From the NCBI GenBank assembly GCA_029938555.1, contig JAOZUR010000010.1:1-62277 (forward strand): DNA of 62,277 nt. The letters run 5' to 3'. Of this stretch, positions 1 to 9,255 are shown one piece after another. How positions within the stretch are numbered: the first letter of the stretch is position 1; every line of letters begins with the position of its first letter. The position numbers were made by a program, and so were the translations under genes. The notes below the pieces were generated by a model, which had not been told where the DNA came from, made no database searches, and worked only from the letters and a program-made list of their open reading frames with translations. This DNA comes from Candidatus Sabulitectum sp. (GTDB lineage: Bacteria; Fermentibacterota; Fermentibacteria; Fermentibacterales; JCC-6).

Positions 1-910
1 CTTCCGCAATTTTTCTACCCATAATTTTCTTCTGAAGACCATTTACTTTCGTAACTGCTTCAAGAATGTCGAGATGATAACCAAACTTGTCTGAAGTGTG
101 TCTCAGGGCTCTTACATCTTTGGGGAAACAACTACCACCGAACCCTACACCAGGGAAAATAAAGTGAGGTCCAATTCTAGTATCACTTCCAATGCCTTTG
201 CGAATGTCTTTAATATCTGCACCTACCACATCACACAAGTTTGCTATTTCATTCATGAAACTGATTTTTGTGGCAAGAAGGCTATTTGCAACATACTTGG
301 TAAGTTCAGCAGATTTGTTGCTCATGATGTATATAGGGTTGTTTGTCCGCACAAATGGAGAATAAAGTTCACGCATTACCTCAGCCACATCTTCACTATC
401 AGTTCCAACAACAACTCTGTCAGGTTTCATAAAGTCATCAATTGCAGCGCCCTCTTTTAAAAACTCAGGGTTACTGACAATATCAACTCTAAAATCAGTG
501 TATTTTTGTACTTCTGTTTTCACCTGTTCTGACGTGCCCACAGGAACAGTGCTTTTATTGATAACAATTTTACGATCATTCATGGCTTTGCCAATATCAG
601 CAGCAACAGAAAGAACATGTTGCAGATCTGCACTGCCATCCTCACCAGGAGGGGTACCAACAGCAATGAAAATAATACTGCTCTGCTTAACTGCTATGGC
701 TGTATCTGTAGAGAAAGAAAGCCTTTGTTCTTTCACATTTCTATCGATAAGAACATCAAGACCAGGTTCATAAATTGGTAATTTGCCTTTTTTTAAACCT
801 TCGATTTTTTTCTGGTCATTATCAACACAAACAATTGTATTTCCCATTTCAGCAAGACATGCTGCTGCTACCAGTCCAACATACCCGCTTCCAACAACTG
901 CTATTTTCAT
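1..910 (-). CDS. ugd: UDP-glucose 6-dehydrogenase (C-terminus cut by window edge)
   Basis: Oxidises UDP-glucose to UDP-glucuronate with two NAD+ in the cytoplasm, feeding capsule, exopolysaccharide or LPS sugars. About 303 residues are visible. The N-terminus has the Rossmann motif GSGYVGLVAAACLAEMG. NKSTVPVGT and SNPEFLKEG follow around residues 120 and 148. The catalytic cysteine motif GGSCFPKDVRAL lies near residue 263. The frame runs open through base 1, so the C-terminal nucleotide-sugar domain is missing only because the window ends. Start ATG at 910 is preceded by GAGGAGATTTTTG. A GDP-mannose dehydrogenase of the same family is less likely. It is separated from selB by 112 bases that contain its own likely promoter. 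Confidence 0.93.
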   Translation of the reverse strand, partial: MKIAVVGSGYVGLVAAACLAEMGNTIVCVDNDQKKIEGLKKGKLPIYEPGLDVLIDRNVKEQRLSFSTDTAIAVKQSSIIFIAVGTPPGEDGSADLQHVLSVAADIGKAMNDRKIVINKSTVPVGTSEQVKTEVQKYTDFRVDIVSNPEFLKEGAAIDDFMKPDRVVVGTDSEDVAEVMRELYSPFVRTNNPIYIMSNKSAELTKYVANSLLATKISFMNEIANLCDVVGADIKDIRKGIGSDTRIGPHFIFPGVGFGGSCFPKDVRALRHTSDKFGYHLDILEAVTKVNGLQKKIMGRKIAE

Positions 911-944
911 CAAAAATCTCCTCTATATAAGGGAAAATGATACT

Positions 945-973
945 ATAATACGCTATTTTTTATATTACTTGAA
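945..973 (-). promoter_or_regulatory. Putative sigma-70 promoter for ugd
   Basis: On the minus strand, TTCAAG (968-973) is separated by 17 bases from TATTAT (945-950), about 35 bases upstream of the ugd start. The -10 is good and the -35 is weak. Prediction by eye. Confidence 0.45.
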
Positions 974-1022
974 CGGTGAGAATATGAAATATTTGTCTCT
1001 TTGTAAAGTATCAGTATCAATG

Positions 1023-2903
1023 TTATATAAGAAATCTGCTTTCACCTTCTCTTCTTGTGATATTTTGTTTGTCCAAAACCTCCGCCCACATAAGAGTAAT
1101 TTTCCTTGATACACCCAATGATTCACGCAGTTCTCCTAGTCGAAATTTATTATTTCCAAAATGTTCATGAATAACTTTTGTTACATTTTTAACCGAATCA
1201 CAGGTAGATATCAAGTTTTCTGTCAAATAAAACAACATATTTCTTTGAATAAGTGCTTCAATATCTTCCATTCTTCTACCTTGTGCCGGTATTTTATAAC
1301 CTTGCAAACCGGCCTTCCTAACATCAGAAAGAATAAATTCAGCAAGTTTTGCAACATCTCCAACCATCTGCTCTGGGAAATCACTTAAACAAAGAAAATC
1401 CCCTCTTTTTTCAACTTTTCCTGCTTGATATAATCTGGCAAGAGAAAATCGAACAGTCCACACAGCTGTATCAGCGGGCAATTTTCTTGCAAGATATGCC
1501 GATGGAAGCCCGGGGCTCAAAGGTACATTCCGATGGATTGTACCAATACTTCCCAAAATTTTTCGCTCAATAGTCAGCACCTGAGCGGTAATAATCAATC
1601 TTTGGTTTTTACCTTCACCAGAAACTAAGATTCTTTCCTGTTTTACAAGCGAATCCACAGCTTTTTCAAGCTCCACAGGTTCAGCACCTGTCTTTTTAAT
1701 AAAAACATCTGCTTCTACAAAAAAACCAGCAGCTTCCTCCATAGTTTCAAACAAAAGATCCTCTAGATCTCCGTGTGAAAGAAGATCTAGATGTGATAAT
1801 CTTGCCTGTCTAAATCTAGATCTTACTTTCTGGGTACCGGTATCAAGAATAATTCCCCCACCTATGGTTTCCACAGGGCTATATCTTCTAATAACAAATC
1901 TATCACCAGGCATGGCAACAACAGGGTGTTCCAGCTGAAAATGAACATAACCGGTCTCTCCACGAGGCAAGGTTTTTCCCTCTACTGGAATTGCTCTTGC
2001 CATTACCTCGGAAGTTCCAACATGAAACCTGACTCTTTGCCGCAAAATTAGGTCAACATTTCTTTGGAGCATTGTACAAGAAGTGTCAAGGCTGTTAAGG
2101 CTTTTCAAAAAACCGATTTCACCAACAACACTTCCACGATGTACATCCTGTTTACTCACTCCTGTTAAGTTAAGTGCAATCCTATCTCCAGCTTCACCTT
2201 TAGTTGCATGTCTATGCTCGTTCACACCCATTTCTCTTATTCGAAATGTTTTTCCTACAGGCTGAATTTCAACTGTATCTCCTGCATTTACTTGCCCAGA
2301 AAGACCTGTTCCACAAACAATGGTTCCAAATCCTTTTAATGAAAAGATTCTATCAACAGGCATTCTAAATCTTCCCTGTGAGCTTTTCCTTTCCACTGAA
2401 GCAGCCATGTCTAAAAGAGCAGTTTTTAATGAATCAAGACCAAACCCTGTTTTAGCAGAAACGCGAAAGATAGGCGCATTTTCAGCAGGTGTATTTTCTA
2501 AAGCCTCTCTAACCTCTTCCTCTGCCAGTTCAATCAAATCATCATCAACAAGGTCACACTTAGACAATGCAACAATTCCCCTGTTTACTTCCAGAATTCT
2601 CAGAATATCAAGATGTTCCCGTGTTTGTGGCATAACACCTTCATCTGCCGAAACCACTAGAAGAAAACTATCAACAGTGGAAACCCCGGCAACCATGGTT
2701 TTTATAAATTTCTCATGGCCAGGTACATCAATAAATGAAACTGTACTGCCATCTTCCATATCAAGGAAAACATAACCTAGTTCAATTGTAATTCCCCTGG
2801 CTTTTTCTTCTTTAAGCCTGTCAGGGTCAACTCCAGTAAGAGCCAACATAAGACTGCTTTTTCCATGATCAATATGGCCGGCTGTTCCAATTATTACCCC
2901 CAT
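1023..2903 (-). CDS. selB: Selenocysteine-specific translation elongation factor SelB
   Basis: A GTPase that carries selenocysteyl-tRNA(Sec) to the ribosome at UGA codons marked by a SECIS element. It has 626 residues, normal for the family. The EF-Tu-like G domain starts immediately: G1 GTAGHIDHGKSSL, switch region ARGITIELGY, G3 DVPGHEKF near residue 60, and G4 SKCDL near 113. Beta-barrel domains II and III follow, then a C-terminal winged-helix array (about residues 370-626) that reads the SECIS RNA. The start ATG overlaps the end of selA by 10 bases, so the two are co-transcribed and probably translationally coupled. Its presence implies selenoproteins elsewhere; I found neither selD nor tRNA-Sec in this window. 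Confidence 0.97.
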   Translation of the reverse strand: MGVIIGTAGHIDHGKSSLMLALTGVDPDRLKEEKARGITIELGYVFLDMEDGSTVSFIDVPGHEKFIKTMVAGVSTVDSFLLVVSADEGVMPQTREHLDILRILEVNRGIVALSKCDLVDDDLIELAEEEVREALENTPAENAPIFRVSAKTGFGLDSLKTALLDMAASVERKSSQGRFRMPVDRIFSLKGFGTIVCGTGLSGQVNAGDTVEIQPVGKTFRIREMGVNEHRHATKGEAGDRIALNLTGVSKQDVHRGSVVGEIGFLKSLNSLDTSCTMLQRNVDLILRQRVRFHVGTSEVMARAIPVEGKTLPRGETGYVHFQLEHPVVAMPGDRFVIRRYSPVETIGGGIILDTGTQKVRSRFRQARLSHLDLLSHGDLEDLLFETMEEAAGFFVEADVFIKKTGAEPVELEKAVDSLVKQERILVSGEGKNQRLIITAQVLTIERKILGSIGTIHRNVPLSPGLPSAYLARKLPADTAVWTVRFSLARLYQAGKVEKRGDFLCLSDFPEQMVGDVAKLAEFILSDVRKAGLQGYKIPAQGRRMEDIEALIQRNMLFYLTENLISTCDSVKNVTKVIHEHFGNNKFRLGELRESLGVSRKITLMWAEVLDKQNITRREGESRFLI

Positions 2904-4276
2904 AATTCATTCAACCTTAGATTAATAAGTGAGGCAAGTTCTATATCCTGTTTTTCAGTCACTGCTCTCAGGTCAAACTTTATTTTTCCATCATCTATTC
3001 GAGCTGCCACTGCAGGACTAGAAAGCCGAAGTTTTTTTAACAGTAACTGAGCATCCGGGCAATCAAGTGATAATCCAGCAGATGGTATTGCATAATCCGG
3101 AAGACTGCCACTTCCAACATAACTGTTCATTTCCTCCACACTAACAATACATTCTGAAGGAAGATGAATAGAATTAACCACAACTTGAGCTCTTTCCTTC
3201 AATTCTTCAGGTTTTCGTGAAAAAGAGTGATACACCGGATGGTTAGCTGCTATGAATTCATCGTCTTCCAAAAATACCCTAAGAGAAGCTTCAATTGCTG
3301 CTATAGTTAATTTACCAACCCGGAGAGCTCTTGCAAGAGGATGTTTTTTTATTTTTCCAAGATATTGTTTTTTACCAAGAATAACACCAGCTTGAGGGCC
3401 TCCAATAAGCTTATCTCCAGAGCATGTTACCACATCAGCCCCAGCTTCAATACTATGAATAATTGTTGGCTCTGATGGTATCCCAAATCGGCTAAGAGGA
3501 ACCAGACTTCCAGCTCCAAGATCATCAATAACAGGAATTCCCCGTTCACGACCCAGTTTAACAAGATCTTCTAAAGGAACTTCACTGGTAAACCCTTTAA
3601 TCAGATAATTTGAAGGATGGACACGAAGAATTGCAGCGGTTTTTTCGGTGATAGCATTTTCATAATCCCTAAGATGTGTTCTGTTAGTACAGCCAACCTC
3701 CACCATAATACATCCACTCTGTTTCATAACATCGGGAATTCTAAAAGCACCACCTATCTCAACAAGCTGCCCGCGGGACACAATAACTTCCTTTCCCGCT
3801 GCCATGGCAGAAAGAACCAGAAGAGTTGCACCTGCATTATTGTTAGCAAGAGTTGCAGCCTCAGCACCGGTAAGCTCAGTTATCAAATTTTCAATGTGGT
3901 CGTCCCGGTTTCCTCTTTTTCCAGTTTCCCTGTTCCACTGAAGAACAGAGTATCCCATTGCAACTCTTGTTACGGCTTCAACTGCTGCCGGTGGTAAACT
4001 GGCCCGTCCAATTGCAGTATGAAGAACAATACCTGTTGCATTAATTACCTGCTCCATGGTTGGTTTTGTTTGAGTTTTGCCCAGATGAATACACTTTGCC
4101 ACCACTGAATCAATGGAAGGAAGCTCTCCACCTTCCATTACACATTTTCTTGCCCAGAAAATCCCTAAACGGGTTGCTTCCTTGATTTCGGAAGGAGTGA
4201 GCTTGGGTAGTTTTGCTGTTAGCTTCGGTATGATTTCATGAACAGCAGGCAAATTCTTCAATAATTCCATTTCCAT
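2894..4276 (-). CDS. selA: L-seryl-tRNA(Sec) selenium transferase SelA
   Basis: PLP enzyme that converts seryl-tRNA(Sec) to selenocysteyl-tRNA(Sec) using selenophosphate; cytoplasmic, bacterial-type selenocysteine route. The 460-residue length is standard. An N-terminal helical domain (about 1-75) is followed by a fold-type-I aminotransferase domain with NATGIVLHTAIGRA near residue 79, and the PLP lysine is in VTCSGDKLIGGPQAG (Lys about 289). Start ATG at 4276 follows GGGAGATATA. First gene of the selA-selB operon; a candidate promoter lies about 45 bases upstream. Confidence 0.97.
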   Translation of the reverse strand: MEMELLKNLPAVHEIIPKLTAKLPKLTPSEIKEATRLGIFWARKCVMEGGELPSIDSVVAKCIHLGKTQTKPTMEQVINATGIVLHTAIGRASLPPAAVEAVTRVAMGYSVLQWNRETGKRGNRDDHIENLITELTGAEAATLANNNAGATLLVLSAMAAGKEVIVSRGQLVEIGGAFRIPDVMKQSGCIMVEVGCTNRTHLRDYENAITEKTAAILRVHPSNYLIKGFTSEVPLEDLVKLGRERGIPVIDDLGAGSLVPLSRFGIPSEPTIIHSIEAGADVVTCSGDKLIGGPQAGVILGKKQYLGKIKKHPLARALRVGKLTIAAIEASLRVFLEDDEFIAANHPVYHSFSRKPEELKERAQVVVNSIHLPSECIVSVEEMNSYVGSGSLPDYAIPSAGLSLDCPDAQLLLKKLRLSSPAVAARIDDGKIKFDLRAVTEKQDIELASLINLRLNELWG

Positions 4277-4320
4277 TATATCTCCCGCACAAAAGAGTTT
4301 TATAAATATTTCAACTATGA

Positions 4321-4349
4321 AGAATAGAACGATCAGGAACTTTGGGCAA
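4321..4349 (-). promoter_or_regulatory. Putative sigma-70 promoter for selA-selB
   Basis: Minus strand TTGCCC (4344-4349), 17-base spacer, TATTCT (4321-4326), then a leader of about 38 bases to the selA ATG. It overlaps the 5' region of the divergently transcribed membrane-protein gene. Prediction by eye. Confidence 0.4.
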
Positions 4350-4383
4350 GGCTTATGTTATATTTCAGAAGAAAGGTGGTATT

Positions 4384-5181
4384 ATGAAGCTTAAAAATTT
4401 CTTTTGGAATGTGATAACTTCCGGACAATCTGATATGGTAGATATTGATATTCTAAGAAAAACAGTGCTTCTTAACGCCCTTGTTCTTCCAGGATTAATC
4501 AGTTTATTTTTTCTTGGTATTTTTGCATTTATAGAAGGAAACAATTTTATTGTAATTCTGAACTCTGTAATGCTTATTGTGTTTACATCTGTTTTCTTCT
4601 ATCTCAGAATTTCAAAAGACGTTACAAAAGCCTCTACTGTCGGTGTCTGGATCTGTTTTTTCTTTTTCCTTTTTCTGGCTGACCGAGGAGGTACACAGAA
4701 CACAGCTATTTTATGGATACTTATATTCCCTGTGATATCCATCTTCTTTCTAGGCACAAAAAAAGGTAGTTTCCTCTCAATTCTTCTTGCTCTTGGGGTG
4801 GTGTTAGTCTTTGCCTTCGGAAACACAACACTTGTAACAAGCAGTTACTCCACAGCATTTCAAGTTAGAATCATGGCTGTTTACACAATAATAGCAACTC
4901 TTGCTGTTATATCAGAAGAACTTAGGCGAAGAATCTATGAACAGCTTTCCCAATCAAATCTTGATAAAAAAGAAGCCATTGATAAACTTAACAAATCCAT
5001 TAAAGAAATAAAAACGCTACAAGATATACTTCCCATCTGTATGCACTGTAAAAACATCAGAGATGATGACGGTTACTGGTTTGCAGTAGAAAAATACTTA
5101 ACTGAGCGAACAGAAGTTCAACTCAGCCACGCACTGTGCCCATCGTGCGCAAAAGAACATTACTCTAAGTATCTTAAATAA
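4384..5181 (+). CDS. Membrane protein with coiled coil and C-terminal four-cysteine motif
   Basis: A 265-residue inner-membrane protein of unknown role. About six hydrophobic segments lie between residues 28 and 178, followed by a charged coiled-coil stretch (about 178-212). The soluble tail carries ICMHCKNIRDDDGYW (Cys219, Cys222) and ALCPSCAKEHY (Cys252, Cys255). The same tail with the pattern C-x2-C ... R-D-x-G-Y-W ... C-P-x-C recurs at the end of many bacterial histidine kinases and response regulators and probably binds a metal; I see no kinase, HAMP or PAS domain. Start chosen at the ATG after GAAAGGTGGTATT; an upstream in-frame ATG at 4342 has no comparable ribosome site. Divergent from selA, convergent with the next gene. 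Confidence 0.8.
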   Translation: MKLKNFFWNVITSGQSDMVDIDILRKTVLLNALVLPGLISLFFLGIFAFIEGNNFIVILNSVMLIVFTSVFFYLRISKDVTKASTVGVWICFFFFLFLADRGGTQNTAILWILIFPVISIFFLGTKKGSFLSILLALGVVLVFAFGNTTLVTSSYSTAFQVRIMAVYTIIATLAVISEELRRRIYEQLSQSNLDKKEAIDKLNKSIKEIKTLQDILPICMHCKNIRDDDGYWFAVEKYLTERTEVQLSHALCPSCAKEHYSKYLK

Positions 5182-5188
5182 CCAACTG

Positions 5189-7390
5189 TCAACGAATCAC
5201 CGCAACCCTGACTGAAGCCATACTGTTTTCCGTTTTTACTGTTATAAAATAAACTCCAGATGGAATCACACTAAAAGGTTGTATAGAGTAAGTTGATCCT
5301 GTGTATACTTCCTCTTGCATAGATACAACTCTTCCTGCCATATCAAGCATCTGAAGAGCAAATTTAGTCTCACTACTGATTCCACTGATATTTACACTGA
5401 AATTAGACCTTGTAAATGGATTCTGAACCTGAAGAGAAATATTATCTTCAACCACTTGGTGGCCACTTTCATTTTCTATACCCATTGGAACAATGGAAAT
5501 CAATACGGAATGATCGCCATAAGAAACTTCAGGAGCAATAGCAAATAATCGCCCATTATCACGAAGCTCCCAGGTTATGGGAGAACCATTAAGAGTCACA
5601 GAGTTTACCACATCGTCAGGATGTAAAGCAGCGCAGAAAGTAAGCCCTTCGGGAATACTTCCAGTGAGTTTCAATTCTAAATAAGCTCCACTACCGTCAA
5701 TGGAATTCACCCTGATGTTAAAGCAGTCTTCAAGAAAATCACCATACTCTTCTGGAAACAACCAGAGGAAGTTTTCATAATCTTCTTCCATTGAAGTGGT
5801 AACACTATCGATTCTAGCATAAGCAACAGGATCCCAATCCCCACCCCATACAGCTAACATATTGTACGGATGGCAACCTAAAAGACCAAATTTACCTTTT
5901 TCCATTACTTCTGCAAGATAAATCATTGGCTGTTGTGTCCAGTAATCTCCCCACCAGACAGTATTCGAACCCCAAATTCTACCATTAGTGGTCTGAAATC
6001 TGTTAATCCACTGATTTCGGAATTGTTTACCACCATAGGAATCAGTTAATCGCCAACCGTTGCAGAAAAAAGTAAACCCGTGGTCGATTATGGCCTGTAA
6101 ACCACTTAATGAAGTTCTGTGCCCTGAAAAACGAATTATTTTTACCATGTTGGTATCAAGACCGCAGTCATTTAAATCCTGAAAATTCATTCTGAATCTT
6201 TCCTGATGTTCCTCAGGCTCATACGTAATAAACTCATGAAACTCACCAAAGGAGGAATCTGGATTAGGTGTATGGTGATAACCATGGCTTCCCATTTGAA
6301 CCCTGTCTGCCCATGAGTAAGTATTGTTCTGAATATTCAACAACCATTGAAGGAATTCAGGAGGGGCTTCTGTGGAAAATCGCCAGGTTCCATGCCAGTG
6401 AGTCCAGCTGTCTTCATACCCAGGTTCAAACCAGACAGAATCTCTGTTAGGAGTAAGAATTCCATCAGGAAGAAGAAGCCAATTCATTTTCATGGTTGGA
6501 TGATTCTGCAGAAGAGAGATAAGAGCAGCACTGGTTCCCTCTTCCCCAAGTGAGTCTTCAGAGATCCCCCACATATAACCATGCTCAGGGTGAAGAAATG
6601 CAAGTTCATCCATTATCCATGCAGAAGAGCGTTCTGCCCCTTCAGGGTGCCCGCTGATGAAAACAGGAGCAAAATACTCATCCATTGAAAAGCGAATGAA
6701 ATACTCATCAACCTGACCGGCTGGAATTATGGAATGCAAAACAGGGCCCTGGCAATTCTCTCTGGGCTCTTCTGTATCAAGAACAACAACCGACATGTAT
6801 GAATTGGTAACACTATAATCATTCACTACAGCGATTCCCTTAGAAATATTAGGAAAAACAAACAAAGCTTCAGGATTACTGCCACTGGTGAGTTTAAACA
6901 ATTGATCACCTGAAAAACGCTGATAACCTGTTGTTCCATCAAGCGCAAATTCTTCATCTACAGTGGTCTGATTGGATATCTTAATGTCATCCCATCCGGT
7001 TATGCAATAATCAATTTCCAATGGATCCCAAAATTCACAATCCTGCAAATACTCGAATCTATATTCCATCTCAAGCCCACGATTAACAACAGTGTAGATT
7101 ACTGTTAAATCTAACGGAAAAGAAGTTGAACCGTCAGTAAAATGATCAGTATGAAAAGTAAGAGTCGTATCATTTAAAACGGTAATAGTTCCATTTGCCG
7201 GTATGAACGAACCTGTATTAATTCCTGAAAATTGGAAAGAACCTGCCATTTGTGTTTCGGTATAATTGTCGTATAAGGAACTAATTGACCCTGCACGCAC
7301 TGTTTGAGTTTCATCTGTAACCCCAACAGAAATCCATTGATTTCCTATATAAAAAACAGTGCTCATCAGACTTATCAAAAGAATAGACAT
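5189..7390 (-). CDS. Secreted NodB-like deacetylase-fold protein with T9SS-type C-terminal domain
   Basis: A 733-residue exported protein, probably acting on a polysaccharide outside the cell. It has an N-terminal signal-peptide-like segment, then a beta-rich region to about residue 250. A central domain has motifs like those of NodB/polysaccharide deacetylases: MGSHGYHHTPN (metal-binding histidines) and IIRFSGHRTS, with WHGTW in between. The last 75 residues resemble a Por/T9SS sorting domain, with the typical run QMLDMAGRVV ... IPSGVYFITVKT ... VRVAVIR. Start set at ATG 7390 because AAAGGAGAACCAA precedes it and the promoter fits. Monocistronic, between a converging gene and the rnf terminator. 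The enzyme activity is inferred from motifs only. Confidence 0.75.
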   Translation of the reverse strand: MSILLISLMSTVFYIGNQWISVGVTDETQTVRAGSISSLYDNYTETQMAGSFQFSGINTGSFIPANGTITVLNDTTLTFHTDHFTDGSTSFPLDLTVIYTVVNRGLEMEYRFEYLQDCEFWDPLEIDYCITGWDDIKISNQTTVDEEFALDGTTGYQRFSGDQLFKLTSGSNPEALFVFPNISKGIAVVNDYSVTNSYMSVVVLDTEEPRENCQGPVLHSIIPAGQVDEYFIRFSMDEYFAPVFISGHPEGAERSSAWIMDELAFLHPEHGYMWGISEDSLGEEGTSAALISLLQNHPTMKMNWLLLPDGILTPNRDSVWFEPGYEDSWTHWHGTWRFSTEAPPEFLQWLLNIQNNTYSWADRVQMGSHGYHHTPNPDSSFGEFHEFITYEPEEHQERFRMNFQDLNDCGLDTNMVKIIRFSGHRTSLSGLQAIIDHGFTFFCNGWRLTDSYGGKQFRNQWINRFQTTNGRIWGSNTVWWGDYWTQQPMIYLAEVMEKGKFGLLGCHPYNMLAVWGGDWDPVAYARIDSVTTSMEEDYENFLWLFPEEYGDFLEDCFNIRVNSIDGSGAYLELKLTGSIPEGLTFCAALHPDDVVNSVTLNGSPITWELRDNGRLFAIAPEVSYGDHSVLISIVPMGIENESGHQVVEDNISLQVQNPFTRSNFSVNISGISSETKFALQMLDMAGRVVSMQEEVYTGSTYSIQPFSVIPSGVYFITVKTENSMASVRVAVIR

Positions 7391-7429
7391 TTGGTTCTCC
7401 TTTGCTGGTTGCAACTTTACTATAAGACA

Positions 7430-7458
7430 ATTATCAGTCTTTTGTAACTAAAAGTCAA
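7430..7458 (-). promoter_or_regulatory. Sigma-70-like promoter of the secreted deacetylase-like gene
   Basis: Minus strand TTGACT (7453-7458), 17-base spacer, GATAAT (7430-7435), about 40 bases upstream of the ATG at 7390. One of the cleanest promoters in the window. Confidence 0.65.
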
Positions 7459-7500
7459 TATCTTCCGATATATTAATAAAATACCAACAAAGTATACAAA

Positions 7501-7530
7501 TAAAGGGCCATCGCAATTGATGACCCTTTA
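7501..7530 (-). terminator. Hairpin terminator after rnfB
   Basis: Inverted repeat TAAAGGG / CCCTTTA with CATC/GATG inside, one internal mismatch and a 6-base loop, lying 21 bases past the rnfB stop. T-rich sequence follows on both strands, so it may work in both directions. It closes the rnf operon. Confidence 0.7.
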
Positions 7531-7551
7531 TTATTCAAACATACACTCAAT

Positions 7552-8607
7552 CTACTGCTGCGAAAGAACACCACCCATCATTTTTATGGAATTTTTAGGG
7601 CATTTTTCCACACATTGACCGCAGCCAATACACTTGTCTGCAATTACCGTGTGTTTTTCTTTAACGGATCCTTCTATAGCATCAGTAGGGCAAACTCTTG
7701 TGCAAAGAGTACATCCAATACAGCTAGAATCTATAAAGGCTTTAGGGCGCACTGGGATGCCATCAATAATGGCACCTGTGGGACATTCCGAAGCACACAA
7801 TCCACAGTTAATACACTTGTCTGGATTGATTACAGCAAGGAATCCATCCATAACAATTGCATCCACCGGGCAGACCTTAACGCACTTACGGCATCCTATA
7901 CAAGCTACTGAACATGCTTTACGAGCAAATCCACCCTTATCCTTGCTTGAGCATGCAACTACAACTTTACGGCTTGCAGGCCATAAAATAATTATGTTTC
8001 TAGGGCAGGCTTCAATGCACTTACCGCAAGCAACACACTTTTCGGAGTCAATCAATGGTACACCATTATCACCCATAACCATTGCATCAAACGGGCAGAC
8101 TGCTATACAATCACCAGAACCCAAGCACCCATAGGTACAAACTTTCTGACCACCCATAACCATAGATTTAGAAACACAATCCGCTGGACCATTGTAGTTA
8201 AAGGCGTCAACAGCAGACTTACCCCCATTACAAAGAATAGAAGCAATCACCTTTTCTTTTTCCTCTGCTACAGTTCCCATGATTTTAGCTATTTGAGAAT
8301 TAACAGTAGAACTGGCTGCTGTACAACCAGACACAGGCGTATTGCCTTCGACCACTGCAATTGCGAAAGCTCCACAACCTGGATAACCGCAGCCACCACA
8401 GTTTGCACTGGGAAGAACATCAAGAATAGCTTCAACTCTGGGATCTTTAGGAACAGCAAACTTTTTTGCAGCAAAAGCAAGCCCCAGGCCAAGAAGAAGG
8501 CCGATTGAACCCATGACAAGAACAGGTCCTGTGATCGCTGAAAGAATTGAGGCGTCTTGTTGTTGCGCTATAAGTATAATCGATATTTGTGTAATAAGTA
8601 TTGTCAT
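7552..8607 (-). CDS. rnfB: Rnf complex subunit RnfB, extended polyferredoxin form
   Basis: Electron-input subunit of the ion-pumping ferredoxin:NAD+ oxidoreductase. One N-terminal membrane anchor (about residues 24-46) is followed by the Fe-S domain CGGCGYPGC near residue 70. Then come six four-cysteine ferredoxin motifs: [64 protein letters not shown] and [12 protein letters not shown]. At 351 residues it is far longer than the roughly 190-residue E. coli RsxB and closer to the long forms of anaerobes, which suggests a cluster wire that accepts electrons from soluble ferredoxin. Last gene of rnfCDGEAB, 3 bases after rnfA. Confidence 0.95.
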   Translation of the reverse strand: MTILITQISIILIAQQQDASILSAITGPVLVMGSIGLLLGLGLAFAAKKFAVPKDPRVEAILDVLPSANCGGCGYPGCGAFAIAVVEGNTPVSGCTAASSTVNSQIAKIMGTVAEEKEKVIASILCNGGKSAVDAFNYNGPADCVSKSMVMGGQKVCTYGCLGSGDCIAVCPFDAMVMGDNGVPLIDSEKCVACGKCIEACPRNIIILWPASRKVVVACSSKDKGGFARKACSVACIGCRKCVKVCPVDAIVMDGFLAVINPDKCINCGLCASECPTGAIIDGIPVRPKAFIDSSCIGCTLCTRVCPTDAIEGSVKEKHTVIADKCIGCGQCVEKCPKNSIKMMGGVLSQQ

Positions 8608-8610
8608 TCT

Positions 8611-9255
8611 TTAGCCTCCAAGCCCGGCAAAACCAAGGAAAGCTATAGACATGGCTCCTGCAATAAGGAAAGCCAGAGGTAGACCTTTAAGCGCCTCTGG
8701 AACATTGGCAGTTTCCATTCTTTCCCGAAGACCAGCCATCAACACAAGAGCAAGTGTAAAACCAATTCCTGCTGCTACTGAGTTAATAAGCGAGTATCCA
8801 AGGCTAAACTTGTCGTCAATATTTAAAACAGCAACACCAAGAATAGCACAGTTAGTGGTAATCAATGGCAGAAAAATACCTAAAGCATCATAAAGCGCAG
8901 GACTGAACTTCTGTAGAATCATCTCTACAAGCTGAACCAAACTAGCAATTATGATAATGAAGGTAATAGTTCTAAGATATTCCAAACCATTTGGAACAAG
9001 CATTTTATGATAAACAAGCCATGAACCAAGAGTTGCAAGAACCATTACAAAAACCACAGCAGCACCCATGCCAACTGCACTATCAAGCTGCTTAGAAACA
9101 CCTAAAAAAGGGCAAATACCCAAAAAGCGGGAAAGTACATAGTTATTAATAAAAATAGCACTAACTATAATTGCCATCATCTTTGCAATACTGAATGATG
9201 GTTCACCACCTTCAGGAACTGCAAAGATTATAGACATCAACATTGAATTCATCAT
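8611..9255 (-). CDS. rnfA: Rnf complex membrane subunit RnfA
   Basis: Polytopic inner-membrane subunit, about six transmembrane helices in 214 residues, homologous to RnfE and NqrE/NqrD. Typical segments are NNYVLSRFLGICPFLGVSK near residue 38 and LITTNCAILGVAVLN near 131; the conserved cysteines in these helices are known in the family to ligate an intramembrane Fe-S cluster with RnfE. Start ATG at 9255 overlaps the rnfE stop (ATGA), giving translational coupling. A second ATG three bases on would also serve. Confidence 0.96.
   Translation of the reverse strand: MMNSMLMSIIFAVPEGGEPSFSIAKMMAIIVSAIFINNYVLSRFLGICPFLGVSKQLDSAVGMGAAVVFVMVLATLGSWLVYHKMLVPNGLEYLRTITFIIIIASLVQLVEMILQKFSPALYDALGIFLPLITTNCAILGVAVLNIDDKFSLGYSLINSVAAGIGFTLALVLMAGLRERMETANVPEALKGLPLAFLIAGAMSIAFLGFAGLGG

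Noticed and set aside
1..1022. Plus-strand reading frames opposite ugd and in the ugd-selB gap
   Set aside because: Shadows of ugd without ribosome sites or recognisable domains.
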